Positions 26,104 to 35,414 of a stretch of 64,000 nucleotides of DNA are shown here, piece by piece (position 1 is the first letter of the stretch; each line of letters begins with the position of its first letter). The notes beneath the pieces were generated by a model. The model made no database searches. It saw only the letters and a list, made by a program, of their open reading frames with translations, and was not told where the DNA came from. A program made the position numbers and the translations under genes. Origin of the DNA: Labrys miyagiensis (GTDB lineage Bacteria; Pseudomonadota; Alphaproteobacteria; Rhizobiales; Labraceae); the NCBI RefSeq assembly GCF_030160835.1, contig NZ_BSPC01000027.1, forward strand, positions 1 through 64,000, written 5' to 3'.

Positions 26104-26804
26104 GCGTCATCCTGGTCTTCCTGTTCGTCATCGCCGGCTTTGCCGGATGGTGGCTTTCACATCAGGGGCTGATGTCGAGGCCATGGCTCGAGCAAGGTCT
26201 GGCCGGCGATTTTGTCGCCCTCGACCGGTCAGCGCTGCCAGCCGCCAAGATCGGCCTCGGTGTCTTCCTCGCCGTCGTCGGCTGCCTGTTCGCGCTCTTC
26301 ACCAGCGCCTATTTCACGCGGATGGCGGTGTCGGACTGGCAGCCGCTGCCGCTGCCGCGGCAGCTCTGGCTCAACACCGGCGTGCTGGTCCTGAGCAGCA
26401 TAGCCCTGCAATGCGCTTCGGTCGCGGCGCGCAGGGGCCAGATTGACACGGTCAGGCTCGGCCTTGCCACGGCCGGGCTCACTGCGCTCGCCTTCCTGAT
26501 CGGACAGCTCATGGCATGGCGGGAGCTGGCCGCCGACGGCTATTTTCTGACTTCCAATCCGGCCAACAGTTTCTTTTACCTGATAACCGGCATGCATGGC
26601 CTGCACATACTGGGTGGGCTGGTGGGTCTGGGCAGGACCACCATGGGCGCATGGAAGGGAGCACGGCCGGAGCGGCTTCGCCTCGGCGTCGAATTGTGCG
26701 CCATGTACTGGCATTTCCTGCTCTTCGTCTGGCTCGCCGTCTTCGCCCTGCTGGCCGGTTGGGCCGCGACGTACATCGACATTTGCCGACAGTTGCTGAC
26801 CTAA
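26100..26804 (+). CDS. coxO: cytochrome c oxidase subunit III-like protein (CoxO-like)
   Basis: Encodes 234 aa with ~5-7 hydrophobic helices. The C-terminal half (NSFFYLITGMHGLHILGGLVGLG and CAMYWHFLLFVWLAVFALL) matches the subunit III signature, with the GxHxxHxxxG helix and the YWHFxxxVW helix. The ATG overlaps the coxN stop (ATGA), so translation is coupled. Two subunit III-type genes in tandem are the arrangement described for coxO-coxP. Confidence 0.8.
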   Translation: MSVILVFLFVIAGFAGWWLSHQGLMSRPWLEQGLAGDFVALDRSALPAAKIGLGVFLAVVGCLFALFTSAYFTRMAVSDWQPLPLPRQLWLNTGVLVLSSIALQCASVAARRGQIDTVRLGLATAGLTALAFLIGQLMAWRELAADGYFLTSNPANSFFYLITGMHGLHILGGLVGLGRTTMGAWKGARPERLRLGVELCAMYWHFLLFVWLAVFALLAGWAATYIDICRQLLT

Positions 26805-26817
26805 GGGGATCAAGCGG

Positions 26818-27537
26818 ATGGCAGAGACGCCCACGCATATCGGTCAGACAGAGCCACGGCCCGCAGGCTGGCATGGCATTGCCGCCGACTGGTCCTCGGA
26901 TCAGCGCGCGTTCAAGAACGTGTCCTGGGGCAAGGCCATGATGTGGATCTTCCTGCTCAGCGATACCTTCATCTTCGGCTGCTTCCTGCTCTCCTACATG
27001 ACCGCGCGCATTTCGACACGCGAGCCGTGGCCCAATCCGAGCGAGGTCTTTGCACTCCGTATCGGCGGCTCGGATATCCCGCTGATCCTTATTGCCATCA
27101 TGACCTTCGTGCTGATCTCAAGCAGCGGAACAATGGCCATGGCGGTCAATTTCGGCTATCGCCGCGACCGTCGCAAGACCGCAATCCTCATGCTTCTGAC
27201 CGCGGCACTCGGCGCGACCTTTGTCGGCATGCAAGCCTTCGAATGGACCAAGCTGATCACTGAAGGGGTGCGGCCCTGGGGCAACCCTTGGGGCGCGGCA
27301 CAATTCGGTTCGTCGTTCTTCATGATCACCGGTTTCCACGGCACCCATGTGACGATCGGGGTGATCTTCCTGGTCATCATGGCGCGCAAGGTCTGGCGCG
27401 GAGATTTCGACACCGGACGGCGCGGCTTCTTCACCAGCCGCACGGGCCGCTACGAGAATGTCGAGATCATGGGGCTGTACTGGCACTTCGTCGATCTGGT
27501 CTGGGTGTTCATCTTCGCATTCTTCTATCTTTGGTGA
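26818..27537 (+). CDS. coxP: cytochrome c oxidase subunit III (CoxP-like)
   Basis: Encodes 239 aa, a canonical subunit III-type protein. It shows the helix GKAMMWIFLLSDTFIFGCFL, FFMITGFHGTHVTIGVIFL, and the end helix GLYWHFVDLVWVFIFAFFYLW. Subunit III stabilises subunit I and the proton-uptake pathway. The gene lies 13 bases after coxO and 9 before the subunit IV gene, within one transcript. Confidence 0.87.
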   Translation: MAETPTHIGQTEPRPAGWHGIAADWSSDQRAFKNVSWGKAMMWIFLLSDTFIFGCFLLSYMTARISTREPWPNPSEVFALRIGGSDIPLILIAIMTFVLISSSGTMAMAVNFGYRRDRRKTAILMLLTAALGATFVGMQAFEWTKLITEGVRPWGNPWGAAQFGSSFFMITGFHGTHVTIGVIFLVIMARKVWRGDFDTGRRGFFTSRTGRYENVEIMGLYWHFVDLVWVFIFAFFYLW

Positions 27538-27546
27538 GAGGCAGAC

Positions 27547-27948
27547 ATGGCTGAAGCAACCGCAAACGGCGGCGGACAACACGCACGTCATGCTGGTCAT
27601 GCACATGAAGCGCCGGCCGCCGCCACCCATGCCGACGTGCACCAGGAGCATCCGATCAAGCTCTATCTGGTGGTCTGGGCATGGCTGTTCATCCTCAGCA
27701 CATGCTCCTACCTGGTCGACTATTTCGGCCTTCACGGCTATCTCAGATGGTCGCTGATTCTGATCTTCATGATCCTAAAGGCAGGGCTGATCGTCGCCGT
27801 CTTCATGCACATGGCCTGGGAACGGCTGGCGCTGGCCTATGCGATCATCCTGCCGCCGATACTGGTGCTGGTGTTCGTGACAATGATGGTCCTCGAAGCG
27901 GATTACACACTTTTCACCCGGCTGGCGTTTTTCGGAGCCGGACCCTGA
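27547..27948 (+). CDS. cytochrome c oxidase subunit IV (prokaryotic type)
   Basis: Encodes 133 aa. A His-rich soluble N-terminus of ~35 residues is followed by three helices: LVVWAWLFILSTCSYLVDYFG, LILIFMILKAGLIVAVFMHM and AIILPPILVLVFVTMMVL. The LKxxLIVAxFMHM helix is the signature of bacterial subunit IV/CyoD-like proteins, which assist CuB assembly. It is the last gene of the operon. Confidence 0.85.
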   Translation: MAEATANGGGQHARHAGHAHEAPAAATHADVHQEHPIKLYLVVWAWLFILSTCSYLVDYFGLHGYLRWSLILIFMILKAGLIVAVFMHMAWERLALAYAIILPPILVLVFVTMMVLEADYTLFTRLAFFGAGP

Positions 27949-28088
27949 CTCGCAATCCGCGGACTTTGTCAACGGCATCTCAAGTCAATAGCCGGTGGTG
28001 CTGCTTGCCGTCCGGCCCTGGCCGGTCGCGCCTCGAAACCATCGGCAGCTGGCAACGGCACCCTCGCCGGTGCGGTGGGCAGAACTCC

Positions 28089-28900
28089 TCAACTCACCGA
28101 TCTGGCGGGCGGCTCCACGACCTTGCGGTAGACATGCGAGGTGGCGTGACTGAGGATCGGCAACATGACGGCCAGCCCGGCGAACACCGGCAGCGAGCCG
28201 ATGATCAGGGCGACGGCGACAATCAGTCCCCAGACAGCCATGGTGATCGGGTTCGCCAGCACCGCACGCACCGAGTGTGGCTGGCTTCGTAGGCGCCGAC
28301 GTCGCGGTCGAGCAACAAGTGGAAGGCGACGACCATCGTGCACAACACCACCACAGCGAAGACGAAGCCGATGGCGTGGCCCAGGATAATCAGCGTCCAG
28401 CCGCGTCCGGTGGCGAATATTTCGTTTATGAAGCCGGATGTCGATTCCGGTGGCGCTGGGCCGAAGAGATATTGGTAAAATAGCTGCGCCGTCAAAAGCC
28501 AGGTGATGAAGATTGCAAACAGCATGTTCCCGACCGCCGCGATGGCCGGCAGCGCCGGAGAATTCCTGACGTCGAAAGCGTGCCTCCAGGAGGTGTCGAG
28601 TCCGGCTTCCCGTCTGCGGCTGATTTCGTAGAGGCCTATCGCCGCGAATGGGCCAATCAGCGCAAAACCAGGGACCAGTGGAAACAACAACGGCAACGCA
28701 TTACCGCCCGAAGTCCAGGCGGCGAGCACGACGCCCACGAGCGGATAGATCAGGCAGAGAAAGACGATGTGCGGCGGTTTGACCATCAAATCGTCGACGC
28801 CCCGCTTGAGCGCGTCGAAAAGGTCGGAAACACCGATTCTTCGAATATTGGTATGTTACGGCGTCTCGCTGGCGCCTGCTATCACATGAAAGCTTGCCAT
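28089..28900 (-). pseudogene. decayed DUF2189 membrane-protein gene
   Basis: ATG at 28900 follows a strong GGAGGA ribosome site and starts the normal DUF2189 N-terminus (MASFHVIAGASETP). Codon 15 is TAA (28856-28858), and the same frame continues with HTNIRRIGVSDLFDALKRG and the family helices. Near 28274 a base is missing, and the end (SVRAVLANPITMAVWGLIVA to HVYRKVVE) lies in another frame. One nonsense change plus one frameshift make it a pseudogene. The intact paralogue is at 20598-21458, on the other side of the cox operon. Confidence 0.88.
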
Positions 28901-29209
28901 GACCGTTCCTCCAGACAAAGTCCGGTAAGGTCGCGGGTTCGCTGTGCCGCGGTTCTGCATGACTGGCCATGCAAAACCGCGACCTGCACCGCAACCAACA
29001 TACTCTCTTGCCAGAGACTTGTCGCCCTTTGTCGGAAGAACTCCGGCGGTCTGGCTAGCTCTGGTGGTCTTTTTTTCGATATTCTCGTACAGCGCCGCAC
29101 GCCCCTTTTGGGCGCGCAAAGGACGCTGTACCACATTGATTGGCGCACGATCCTGTCCGAAAATCGATCCCGATTTTTGGGGTCATGCGCCTGGTCAAAG
29201 GTGAAGGTC

Positions 29210-29395
29210 ATGGACGGAAGGACGCTTCTCATACTCGGCCTTGGCATAGTCGCCCTGCCGATCTGCAATGCCATCGTGATGTTCGAGCCGATCCTGGTCT
29301 GCATCGTCTTCAATGCAGCAATTACAGACCGGCCGTCTCGACCCGGCGAGTATTCCGACAACAGCGGTCATGCCGTCACCCTCCGGTTGACATGA
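29210..29395 (+). CDS. possible 61-aa membrane protein
   Basis: ATG at 29210 with a GGTGAAGG site opens [20 protein letters not shown], one hydrophobic helix with a polar C-terminal tail. It ends inside the last bases of the convergent ctaB gene. The tail reads poorly, so this may be a chance frame. Confidence 0.3.
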   Translation: MDGRTLLILGLGIVALPICNAIVMFEPILVCIVFNAAITDRPSRPGEYSDNSGHAVTLRLT

Positions 29396-30311
29396 ACGCT
29401 CGCATTGCGATGGTGTCGGCAAGCAGTATGGCAAAGATCGCGAAAAGATAGAAAATCGAGAAGGCAAACAGCGCCTTTGCAGGCTTCATCTCCTTGTCTG
29501 GAACGACTAGGACCTTCCGGGCGTGCCAGATGAAACCCGCGCCCAATGCAGCCGAAACAATTCCATAGAACCCGCTCGTGAATCCGAACGCCCAGGGCAG
29601 CACGCCGATTGGCGCCAGGAGCAGTGAATAGGCGAGTATCTGTCTTCTGGTCGAGGCCGGACCGGCCACGTTCGGCATCATCGGGATGCCGGCGGCTGCG
29701 TAGTCGCCGACCTTGAACAGCGCGAGCGCCCAGAAATGCGGCGGCGTCCACAGAAAGATGATCAGGAACAGGAGGACGCTTTCAATGCCGATGGCGCCAG
29801 TGGCGGCAGCCCAGCCAATGACAGGAGGAAGGGCACCCGCCGCGCCGCCGATGACGATGTTCTGCGGCGTCGAGCGCTTCAGCCACATCGTATAGATGAC
29901 GACGTAGAAGAAGATGGTGAAGGCCAGCAGCGATGCGGCAAGCCAGCCCACCAGCACGCCGAGCGTCATGACCGAAAGCGCGGAAAGCACCAGGCCGAAG
30001 CCGAGAGCTTCACCCGGCGTGATGCGGCCCGACGGAACCGGCCGCTTTGACGTGCGCGACATCAGCGCGTCGATGTCCGCGTCATACCACATGTTGAGGG
30101 CCCCGGCCGCTCCCGCTCCGATCGCAATCGCACCGATTGCAATCACGGCGATGACCGGATTCATCGCGCCAGGTGCCACCATCAGGCCGACGAAAGCAGT
30201 GAATACGGCAAGCGCCATAACCCGCGGCTTCAAAAGCGCGAAGAAATCACCCGCCGTCGCTTCCGAGAGGCGGATGCCGGTATCCTTGAGGCGGTTTCCC
30301 CTAGTCGACAT
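29376..30311 (-). CDS. ctaB: protoheme IX farnesyltransferase (heme o synthase)
   Basis: Encodes ~311 aa from ATG at 30311; in-frame starts at 30344 and 30365 are also possible. UbiA-type prenyltransferase with ~9 helices. The first Asp-rich site is [20 protein letters not shown] (N/DxxxD plus R/K). The second loop is [16 protein letters not shown], then [11 protein letters not shown] and [11 protein letters not shown]. It converts heme b to heme o, precursor of heme a for the oxidase encoded just upstream. Being convergent with the cox operon, it has its own promoter, but the functional link is clear. Confidence 0.9.
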   Translation of the reverse strand: MSTRGNRLKDTGIRLSEATAGDFFALLKPRVMALAVFTAFVGLMVAPGAMNPVIAVIAIGAIAIGAGAAGALNMWYDADIDALMSRTSKRPVPSGRITPGEALGFGLVLSALSVMTLGVLVGWLAASLLAFTIFFYVVIYTMWLKRSTPQNIVIGGAAGALPPVIGWAAATGAIGIESVLLFLIIFLWTPPHFWALALFKVGDYAAAGIPMMPNVAGPASTRRQILAYSLLLAPIGVLPWAFGFTSGFYGIVSAALGAGFIWHARKVLVVPDKEMKPAKALFAFSIFYLFAIFAILLADTIAMRAFMSTGG

Positions 30312-30461
30312 CTCGGACCGATGGAAGCTGGCAACCTGGGCCATGATCCCGAACTGAAGGCGCACGAGCGAAAACTGAAACCCGGTTTTTGCTCACGCGG
30401 CCCTTGGTTCGGATAAGATCACGGTAAAACAAGAGGTTAGACGCATGGCGGAGGAGCCATG

Positions 30462-30845
30462 TCACTTGGAGAACGTTTTCAGATAGGTGATGACGTTGGC
30501 CACGTCTGCATCGTTCTTGAGGCCGGGAAACGTCATCTTGGTCCCTTTGACCATGGCCTTGGGATCGTGAAGGTAGGTCGTCAGTGTTGGTTCGTCCCAT
30601 TTGACGCCGGATTTGCCAGCCGCAATCATGGCATCGGAATAATTGAAATCCGGATGCGTACCGGCGGTGCGGCCGATGACGCCGTGCAGCGATGGACCGA
30701 TCTTGTTCTTGTCTTCGTCCGCGATGTGGCAGACCTTGCATTTGGTGAAGACCTTCTCGCCAGCCGCAGTATCCTGAGCCTGCGATGGATTGGCGGCGAA
30801 GGTTGCAACAACAGACACGACGGCGAAAAACGCGACCAAGCGCAT
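30462..30845 (-). CDS. periplasmic class I cytochrome c
   Basis: Encodes 127 aa with a signal peptide (cleavage near SQAQD), the heme-binding CKVCH at residues 36-40, and an axial Met in GTKMTFPG near residue 103. The length and the segment GPSLHGVIGRTAG fit the c2/c550-like group. It is a likely electron donor to the oxidase encoded upstream. The ATG at 30845 follows a GGAGG ribosome site. Confidence 0.9.
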   Translation of the reverse strand: MRLVAFFAVVSVVATFAANPSQAQDTAAGEKVFTKCKVCHIADEDKNKIGPSLHGVIGRTAGTHPDFNYSDAMIAAGKSGVKWDEPTLTTYLHDPKAMVKGTKMTFPGLKNDADVANVITYLKTFSK

Positions 30846-31073
30846 GACTTTTCCTCCCTGATCGTCAAATGTGCCTGAGACGATCTGCGCATGCCGGTTC
30901 CACCAGCAATGCGCCTTGCACGGCAGAACAGATTATCCGCTTCTCCCCATACGGAATTGCGGCACCTATATACCACGGAATCTGGCCGGCAGGTAGAAGA
31001 GGTCGACCGTACAAAGGTTTAGGTGGTTAGCGCCGGCTCGAGGTACATCCGCGTTGCAGGTGCCGGCAATCTG

Positions 31074-31500
31074 TGTCAGAGGACATCTAGCCGCGAGAAT
31101 CCCGAAGTGATGTCACGAAAAATCCATCAAATCTGAGAATCTGTAAGCGAGCGTCTTCTCAGATATCCTGTATATTTGAGAATTCTATCGGCACGGAGTT
31201 CAGAAAGCTTACCGACGATATTGTGCCTTAAACTGGCTTCTTGGCCTTGATTAAGGCTCCGGAGAGCTGATGAAGCGGCATCATTTCAGCCCAGCACTTT
31301 AAAGCGGCGGACACATTATCCTGCCCGACATTCCACAGAAACATCGGATCGGCCAATTTCGTGAGGTGTCCTGATTCTCAGATAAGATGTCCTTAGCCAA
31401 GCTCTTTCTCAGATTAAATGGATTTTCTCAAATTACCTGTTTTTGCTTAACTCGTTGATATCGCTCAGTTCAGATTCTCACAGCTAGATGTCCTCCGACA
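31074..31500. mobile_element. 427-bp non-autonomous element with terminal and internal repeats
   Basis: The ends are inverted repeats. Left starts TGTC at 31074 and contains GAGGACATCTAGC and GAGAATC (to ~31101). Right is the inverse, ending at 31500 (GATTCTC, GCTAGATGTCCTC, GACA). Inside, the motif ATCTGAGAA, or its complement TTCTCAGAT, recurs at least six times (31131, 31154, ~31174, 31373, 31405, ~31423), clustered near both ends. TG..CA ends plus clustered subterminal repeats resemble IS21-type or other multi-site transposase ends. There is no coding capacity. No target duplication was seen. Confidence 0.6.
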
Positions 31501-31584
31501 ACCGGCGGTCCGCGATGGCTCTCAGTAGGGTATACGACGGTAGCTCAAAGCGGCGCCAACCGTGTTCCGGCAAGACTTGCAATC

Positions 31585-32106
31585 ATGACCAATACATCAA
31601 GCCAGATACGCATCAGAAATAGTGCCGCGACCTCAACGACGGTCGGCATTTCCGACCTATGGTTGGGTCGATACGAGGGGCAAGAACTAATGCCCTACGT
31701 TCAGAGGAACAGCGCCGGCGCAATAACCGGCGTCTATGCCAACCTGCAGGTTGGCTATGCCAAAGAGTGGCTCGCGCCCGATGATCCTGCGGTTATTACG
31801 TTCCTGACGCCCGGCCCTCCCGAAATCCTGACGCGCTGGCAGTTTTTCGCGGTGGCTGCTCTGAACGGAATCATCACGCAGCAGGAGGCCCAAGCGGCGC
31901 TGACCGGCACAATGCCGGCGAAGTTCACGGCCTTTATCGCCTCCATGCCAGCAGATCAGCAGTTTCCCGCCACCATGCTGCTGACTGGTACGCAGGAGTT
32001 TCACCGACACCACCCGTTCGTTGAAGCCTTCCTGCACGCGAACAGCATGACGAGTGCCCAGGCTGATGCGATTTGGACGCAGGGGGCAGCGCTTACACTC
32101 TCCTAA
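31585..32106 (+). CDS. hypothetical protein, 173 aa
   Basis: An open frame of protein-like sequence. The N-terminal half is rich in T, S and G with beta-like segments (VGISDLWLGRYEGQELMPYV). The C-terminal half is helical, with repeated AQAALTG and SAQADAIW. No signal peptide. It could be phage- or tail-related in origin, but no family was recognised. The end overlaps the convergent gene at 32103 by 4 bases. Confidence 0.5.
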   Translation: MTNTSSQIRIRNSAATSTTVGISDLWLGRYEGQELMPYVQRNSAGAITGVYANLQVGYAKEWLAPDDPAVITFLTPGPPEILTRWQFFAVAALNGIITQQEAQAALTGTMPAKFTAFIASMPADQQFPATMLLTGTQEFHRHHPFVEAFLHANSMTSAQADAIWTQGAALTLS

Positions 32107-32444
32107 GAGCTGCCGGCTGTCGGAGCGCGATTTTGAGGAAATCGGAATACTTCCTGGGCATATCCCTTCCTGACACCATATGGATAACGTTCCTTCTCCA
32201 TCAACGGGGCAGGGGCATCTGCGGCGATCTGAGAAACAGTATATGCATTTGCTTCGTGATTTATTGACAGGAAGATGGGCGTCGATGCGATGATCTTGCG
32301 CCAGTAACCCCGCGCAACATCAATGCCGAATTCAGTCATAGAATCGGGCATGCCTCGAAAGTAGTAGCAAGCTCTGATTGCAACAAGACGGCGTGCAGTA
32401 ACCTCCGCGTGATTATTTATGGAGACTGCGACTCGTCGCGTCAT
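32103..32444 (-). CDS. hypothetical protein, 113 aa
   Basis: ATG at 32444 opens RRVAVSINNHAEVTARRLVA, followed by IRACYYFRGMPDS and ending PYGVRKGYAQEVFRF. The composition is consistent with a real soluble protein. Function and family are unknown. Confidence 0.45.
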   Translation of the reverse strand: MTRRVAVSINNHAEVTARRLVAIRACYYFRGMPDSMTEFGIDVARGYWRKIIASTPIFLSINHEANAYTVSQIAADAPAPLMEKERYPYGVRKGYAQEVFRFPQNRAPTAGSS

Positions 32445-33008
32445 TCCCACGCGTTCCGCGCCACTCCGGCCGGAGTCATCAGGAAAAAGAGGAGACCCGG
32501 CTAGACCTGGGGGGCTCCCGTTGGAACGCGGGGGCCGGGCCTCCTGCTTCCAGGGAATTCAGCATTACCGAGGAAGCATGTAAATTCAGCAACCCTTGAA
32601 TTAGCTCATCGTTAGATGACTTCCATTTCAAGACATTACGCGGATCATAAGGGATCAGATTGCTCCATCAGGGAGGCTGTCGACCTTAATTTCCTGATTG
32701 TGTTTTAGATAGAGCAACGTAAATGGCGCACAGCTAAAAATAATGATGGCTGTCTTGGTTTGTCGTTGAGTTCAAACTTGCACGCTATAGCGTGCACGGG
32801 GCTCAACCAAATCGACTCTGACTGGTTCGAATTTCTCAGCGAATTCGGTGCATAACTAGCGCATTTTGCCTTTGATTGCTCACGCACTCCTATGAATACT
32901 GATGAATTCTGGCGCACGCTCACACGCGTGATTCGGAGGCCTTTCCGAGAAAGCTTCGACACCAGCGTAATCGGTGAGCTCTGTGCGCAATCCAAAAAGG
33001 AGCGCAGT
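32445..33008. other. gene-free stretch with a strong GC hairpin
   Basis: Bases ~32490-32545 form an imperfect long hairpin (GGAGACCCGGC with GCCGGGCCTCC, and an inner CCCG..CGGG). It could be a bidirectional terminator or a structured RNA. The remaining DNA, 32550-32890, is AT-richer and shows no gene. It probably carries the promoter of the gene at 33009. Confidence 0.4.
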
Positions 33009-34154
33009 ATGGCCACAAAGAAACGATCAGAGATAACCCCTGAGGAGTTCGAGGCAAGGCGGACTAAGCGGCTGGCCCGAAATGCAGCTTGGAGGGCCAG
33101 AAATCCAGAGCGCATGAAAGAATACCAACGTCGCTGGGGGCAACTAAACATCGAACGAGAGAATGTGCGGCGTAAGCTCTGGAAGGATGCCAATCCTGAC
33201 AAGGTAAGAGAGGCCAAAACGCGATGGAACAGAGCCAACAAGGCATCGCACAAAGCCTGGTGGGATGCGCATAAAGAGGCCATCAACGTCGAGCGCAGAA
33301 AGCTATATTGGGTCATTAAGAACAGGGCGGCTGCTAATAAGGCATTCGGCGAAGGGCCGGCAAAGCTAAACCAGAATGCTGTCTACGCGAGGGTGAATGC
33401 GGCTGTGAGCCGCGGCTTGCCGGATTTTGTGCGTGACGACGTGATTGCCGAAATCCTTCTCGCCGTGCTGGAGGGGACACTTAGCGTCGATCGGATTAAA
33501 GTGGAGGCCAAGGCTTTCCTTCGCGCCCATAACCTCATGTTCGACCAATTTGGAAGCGTGTCTCTTGACGCACCGGTGCCGGGCACCGACGGTCTGACCT
33601 ATGGCGATCGGCTGACGTATGAGGAGGAGACGGGCCTCCGACCGGCTTCTAATCCGGCCACGGATCCCCGCGCCTGTGGCGACATTTGGGGCATCACAGC
33701 TGCAGTGTGTCACCAGTTTAGCAAGCGTCACAATGTCATGGCCGCCAAACTAGGCGTCAGATCGAACCAAATTTGGTTTCACTGGGAAATCGTCCCGATC
33801 GTAGGTGGCCTGGATCGCCGCAAGGTTCATCAACGAATTTCCTTGTGTGCCAACAATCTGGGCCTCCAGTTGTCGATGGGAGCCTGCCCAATCGACGATG
33901 ACAGTGAGTACGGCACGCCACATTGGCATTTCTTCGACTGTTCCTCCCCACCGCATGTCACCCCAACGTTCGGGGCCACCCTCATCCTGGCCAGGAGCAA
34001 TGAGCTCCACGACCTCGTTGTAGTCGATGAACATTTAAGACCGCCGAGCGCGCAATTGCGTTTTCATGATTACTCGCTCGATGAGTTACGTTCGAAGCAC
34101 GTGCATGAACGAAGCATGACGAAACGTGACCGCAAGCGCTATCGACCTCTTTGA
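33009..34154 (+). CDS. hypothetical protein with repetitive basic N-terminus
   Basis: Encodes ~381 aa from ATG at 33009, preceded by AAAGGAG; an earlier ATG at 32892 is possible. Residues 1-110 are very basic helices with repeated RNPERMKEYQRRW and ANPDKVREAKTRWN units, a pattern of phage-type DNA-binding proteins. Residues ~120-215 (VYARVNAAVSRGLPDFVRDD, VSLDAPV) resemble small sigma-like/phage proteins of rhizobia, which normally end soon after. Here the frame runs on for ~165 residues, including a stretch antisense to 33750-34034. A 3' fusion or readthrough is possible. Confidence 0.6.
   Translation: MATKKRSEITPEEFEARRTKRLARNAAWRARNPERMKEYQRRWGQLNIERENVRRKLWKDANPDKVREAKTRWNRANKASHKAWWDAHKEAINVERRKLYWVIKNRAAANKAFGEGPAKLNQNAVYARVNAAVSRGLPDFVRDDVIAEILLAVLEGTLSVDRIKVEAKAFLRAHNLMFDQFGSVSLDAPVPGTDGLTYGDRLTYEEETGLRPASNPATDPRACGDIWGITAAVCHQFSKRHNVMAAKLGVRSNQIWFHWEIVPIVGGLDRRKVHQRISLCANNLGLQLSMGACPIDDDSEYGTPHWHFFDCSSPPHVTPTFGATLILARSNELHDLVVVDEHLRPPSAQLRFHDYSLDELRSKHVHERSMTKRDRKRYRPL
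33750..34034 (-). CDS. antisense hypothetical protein, 94 aa
   Basis: Entirely inside the gene on the other strand. It reads MFIDYNEVVELIAPGQDEGG, then WRAVLTVIVDWAGSHRQLEAQIVG. A diverged relative can be read on the same strand at 34590-34740 (DYLELVSLVAQAG, TVIIDWVDS, RQWEAQIICERDEDL), with conservative substitutions. That favours this strand as the real coding strand of a small protein family. Only one of the two overlapping frames may be expressed. Confidence 0.4.
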   Translation of the reverse strand: MFIDYNEVVELIAPGQDEGGPERWGDMRWGGTVEEMPMWRAVLTVIVDWAGSHRQLEAQIVGTQGNSLMNLAAIQATYDRDDFPVKPNLVRSDA

Positions 34155-34246
34155 TACGAACGATGCAATAATCACTTTGAGCATTCGCAAAGTCCCAAAG
34201 CTTTTTTAAGGCAGTGCATTCAGTAAGCTAAGGCCCGCCAGCTAAT

Positions 34247-34477
34247 TCATTCATCCTGTCGTTCGAAGAAATCCGAGGGATCTTTTTCTAACCATTTGCA
34301 CAACGCCAAATAGGCCTCTTTTGGGCATTCAAAGCCTGCAAAAAGACGATGGAGCATGGCAGCGGGGATATCAGTCGCTGCTGCTAGATCACGCGTAGTT
34401 AAACCTTCGCCGTTGAGCTTGCTATGAACGCTCACGACAACCGATAGCTGGTTTATATGAGGTTGGCTTTCTGGCAT
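34247..34477 (-). CDS. small XRE-type helix-turn-helix protein
   Basis: Encodes 76 aa. LTTRDLAAATDIPAAMLHRL is a helix-turn-helix, followed by YLALCKWLEKDPSDFF, the tail also seen in the protein at 17674-17877. It is probably a stand-alone DNA-binding regulator. No partner gene is adjacent. Confidence 0.65.
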   Translation of the reverse strand: MPESQPHINQLSVVVSVHSKLNGEGLTTRDLAAATDIPAAMLHRLFAGFECPKEAYLALCKWLEKDPSDFFERQDE

Positions 34478-34589
34478 GGGTACGTCGATCTTGCCTCTGC
34501 GAAGGAATTGTTCGCTGCCTGGATAACAGAATTTCCTACATAAGGTTGCAAGAGGGGCAAACTATTATCTGGCAAGGACTGCTTTAACA

Positions 34590-34740
34590 TATCCCGCGAA
34601 AAGGTGAGGTCTTCATCGCGCTCACAGATGATCTGTGCCTCCCACTGTCGATGCTATCCACCCAATCGATAATGACCGTCCACGCTGCCCGCCTGAGCCA
34701 CGAGGCTGACTAATTCGAGGTAGTCAATAGCCAGAGGCTG
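34590..34740 (-). pseudogene. remnant related to the 33750-34034 antisense frame
   Basis: Minus-strand reading gives IDYLELVSLVAQAG, then in a second frame TVIIDWVDS, then RQWEAQIICERDEDL. This is the same order as the intact frame at 33750-34034. Frame changes and an in-frame stop show it is decayed. DNA similarity to ~33840-34040 is visible too. Confidence 0.45.
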
Positions 34741-34915
34741 CCAAAAGGAGAAAGTCGCAGCGTACCAAGCGCCACCGCATCGTGACGGGATCGTAACTCC
34801 GACGGGGGTTTGAGGCATTGCGGCGCGTCGAGCAGTATCCCTCTGCCTAACTGTTTTTTCAGGTCTGTCTGAGATACTTAGGCCGCAGTTCCTAGCGACG
34901 GGTACTCACGATCCT

Positions 34916-35161
34916 ATGACAGCCACAAACTCAGAACAGCTCGGAAATTCTGTCTCAGTCCAGGAGGAAGCAGGGCGATGGATTGTGGCCGTCGATGACG
35001 AATGTGGTCCTGTCAGCGTCCACACCTTCGACAGCAAAGATTTTGCCTTCGGCTTTGCCCGCGCCCAGCGCGTTAAAATATGGCTTGAGGATCAATACCC
35101 AGTCGAACCGACAGATGTTCCGGTTATGGGCGGCGTGCATGGTTCCTCAGAGCTTGATTGA
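34916..35161 (+). CDS. small hypothetical protein (paralogue at 37285)
   Basis: Encodes 81 aa. The core SVSVQEEAGRWIVAVDDECG, then FDSKDFAFGFARAQRVKIWL, aligns well with the protein at 37285-37497 (SILIYKEAGEWWVCVSEAGQ, HSPEFAANYAEGQRIRLGL). Two paralogues in opposite orientation indicate a small soluble family of unknown role. The ribosome site is weak. Confidence 0.55.
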   Translation: MTATNSEQLGNSVSVQEEAGRWIVAVDDECGPVSVHTFDSKDFAFGFARAQRVKIWLEDQYPVEPTDVPVMGGVHGSSELD

Positions 35162-35414
35162 CGTCCAAGCAGTGGCGGCACCTGCCATCGGCTGCCTCCA
35201 GCCCGGTCCAGCCGAGTGACGGCTCCAGGTCGGCAGTGCCACCAACTGGTCGGGCCGTCTCGATTGGTGATTCAGCCAAGCTAGCTCGGCTCGTCGTGCG
35301 GAGTGCCGAGAGAAGCGATCTGAAAATAGAGAGCCAGCCGATTTCGATAACGGAAGCTGATACTTCCGTTATCCAAGGTGATGTTTTGTGCTCAGAGCGT
35401 GAGCTGAAGGGCCT

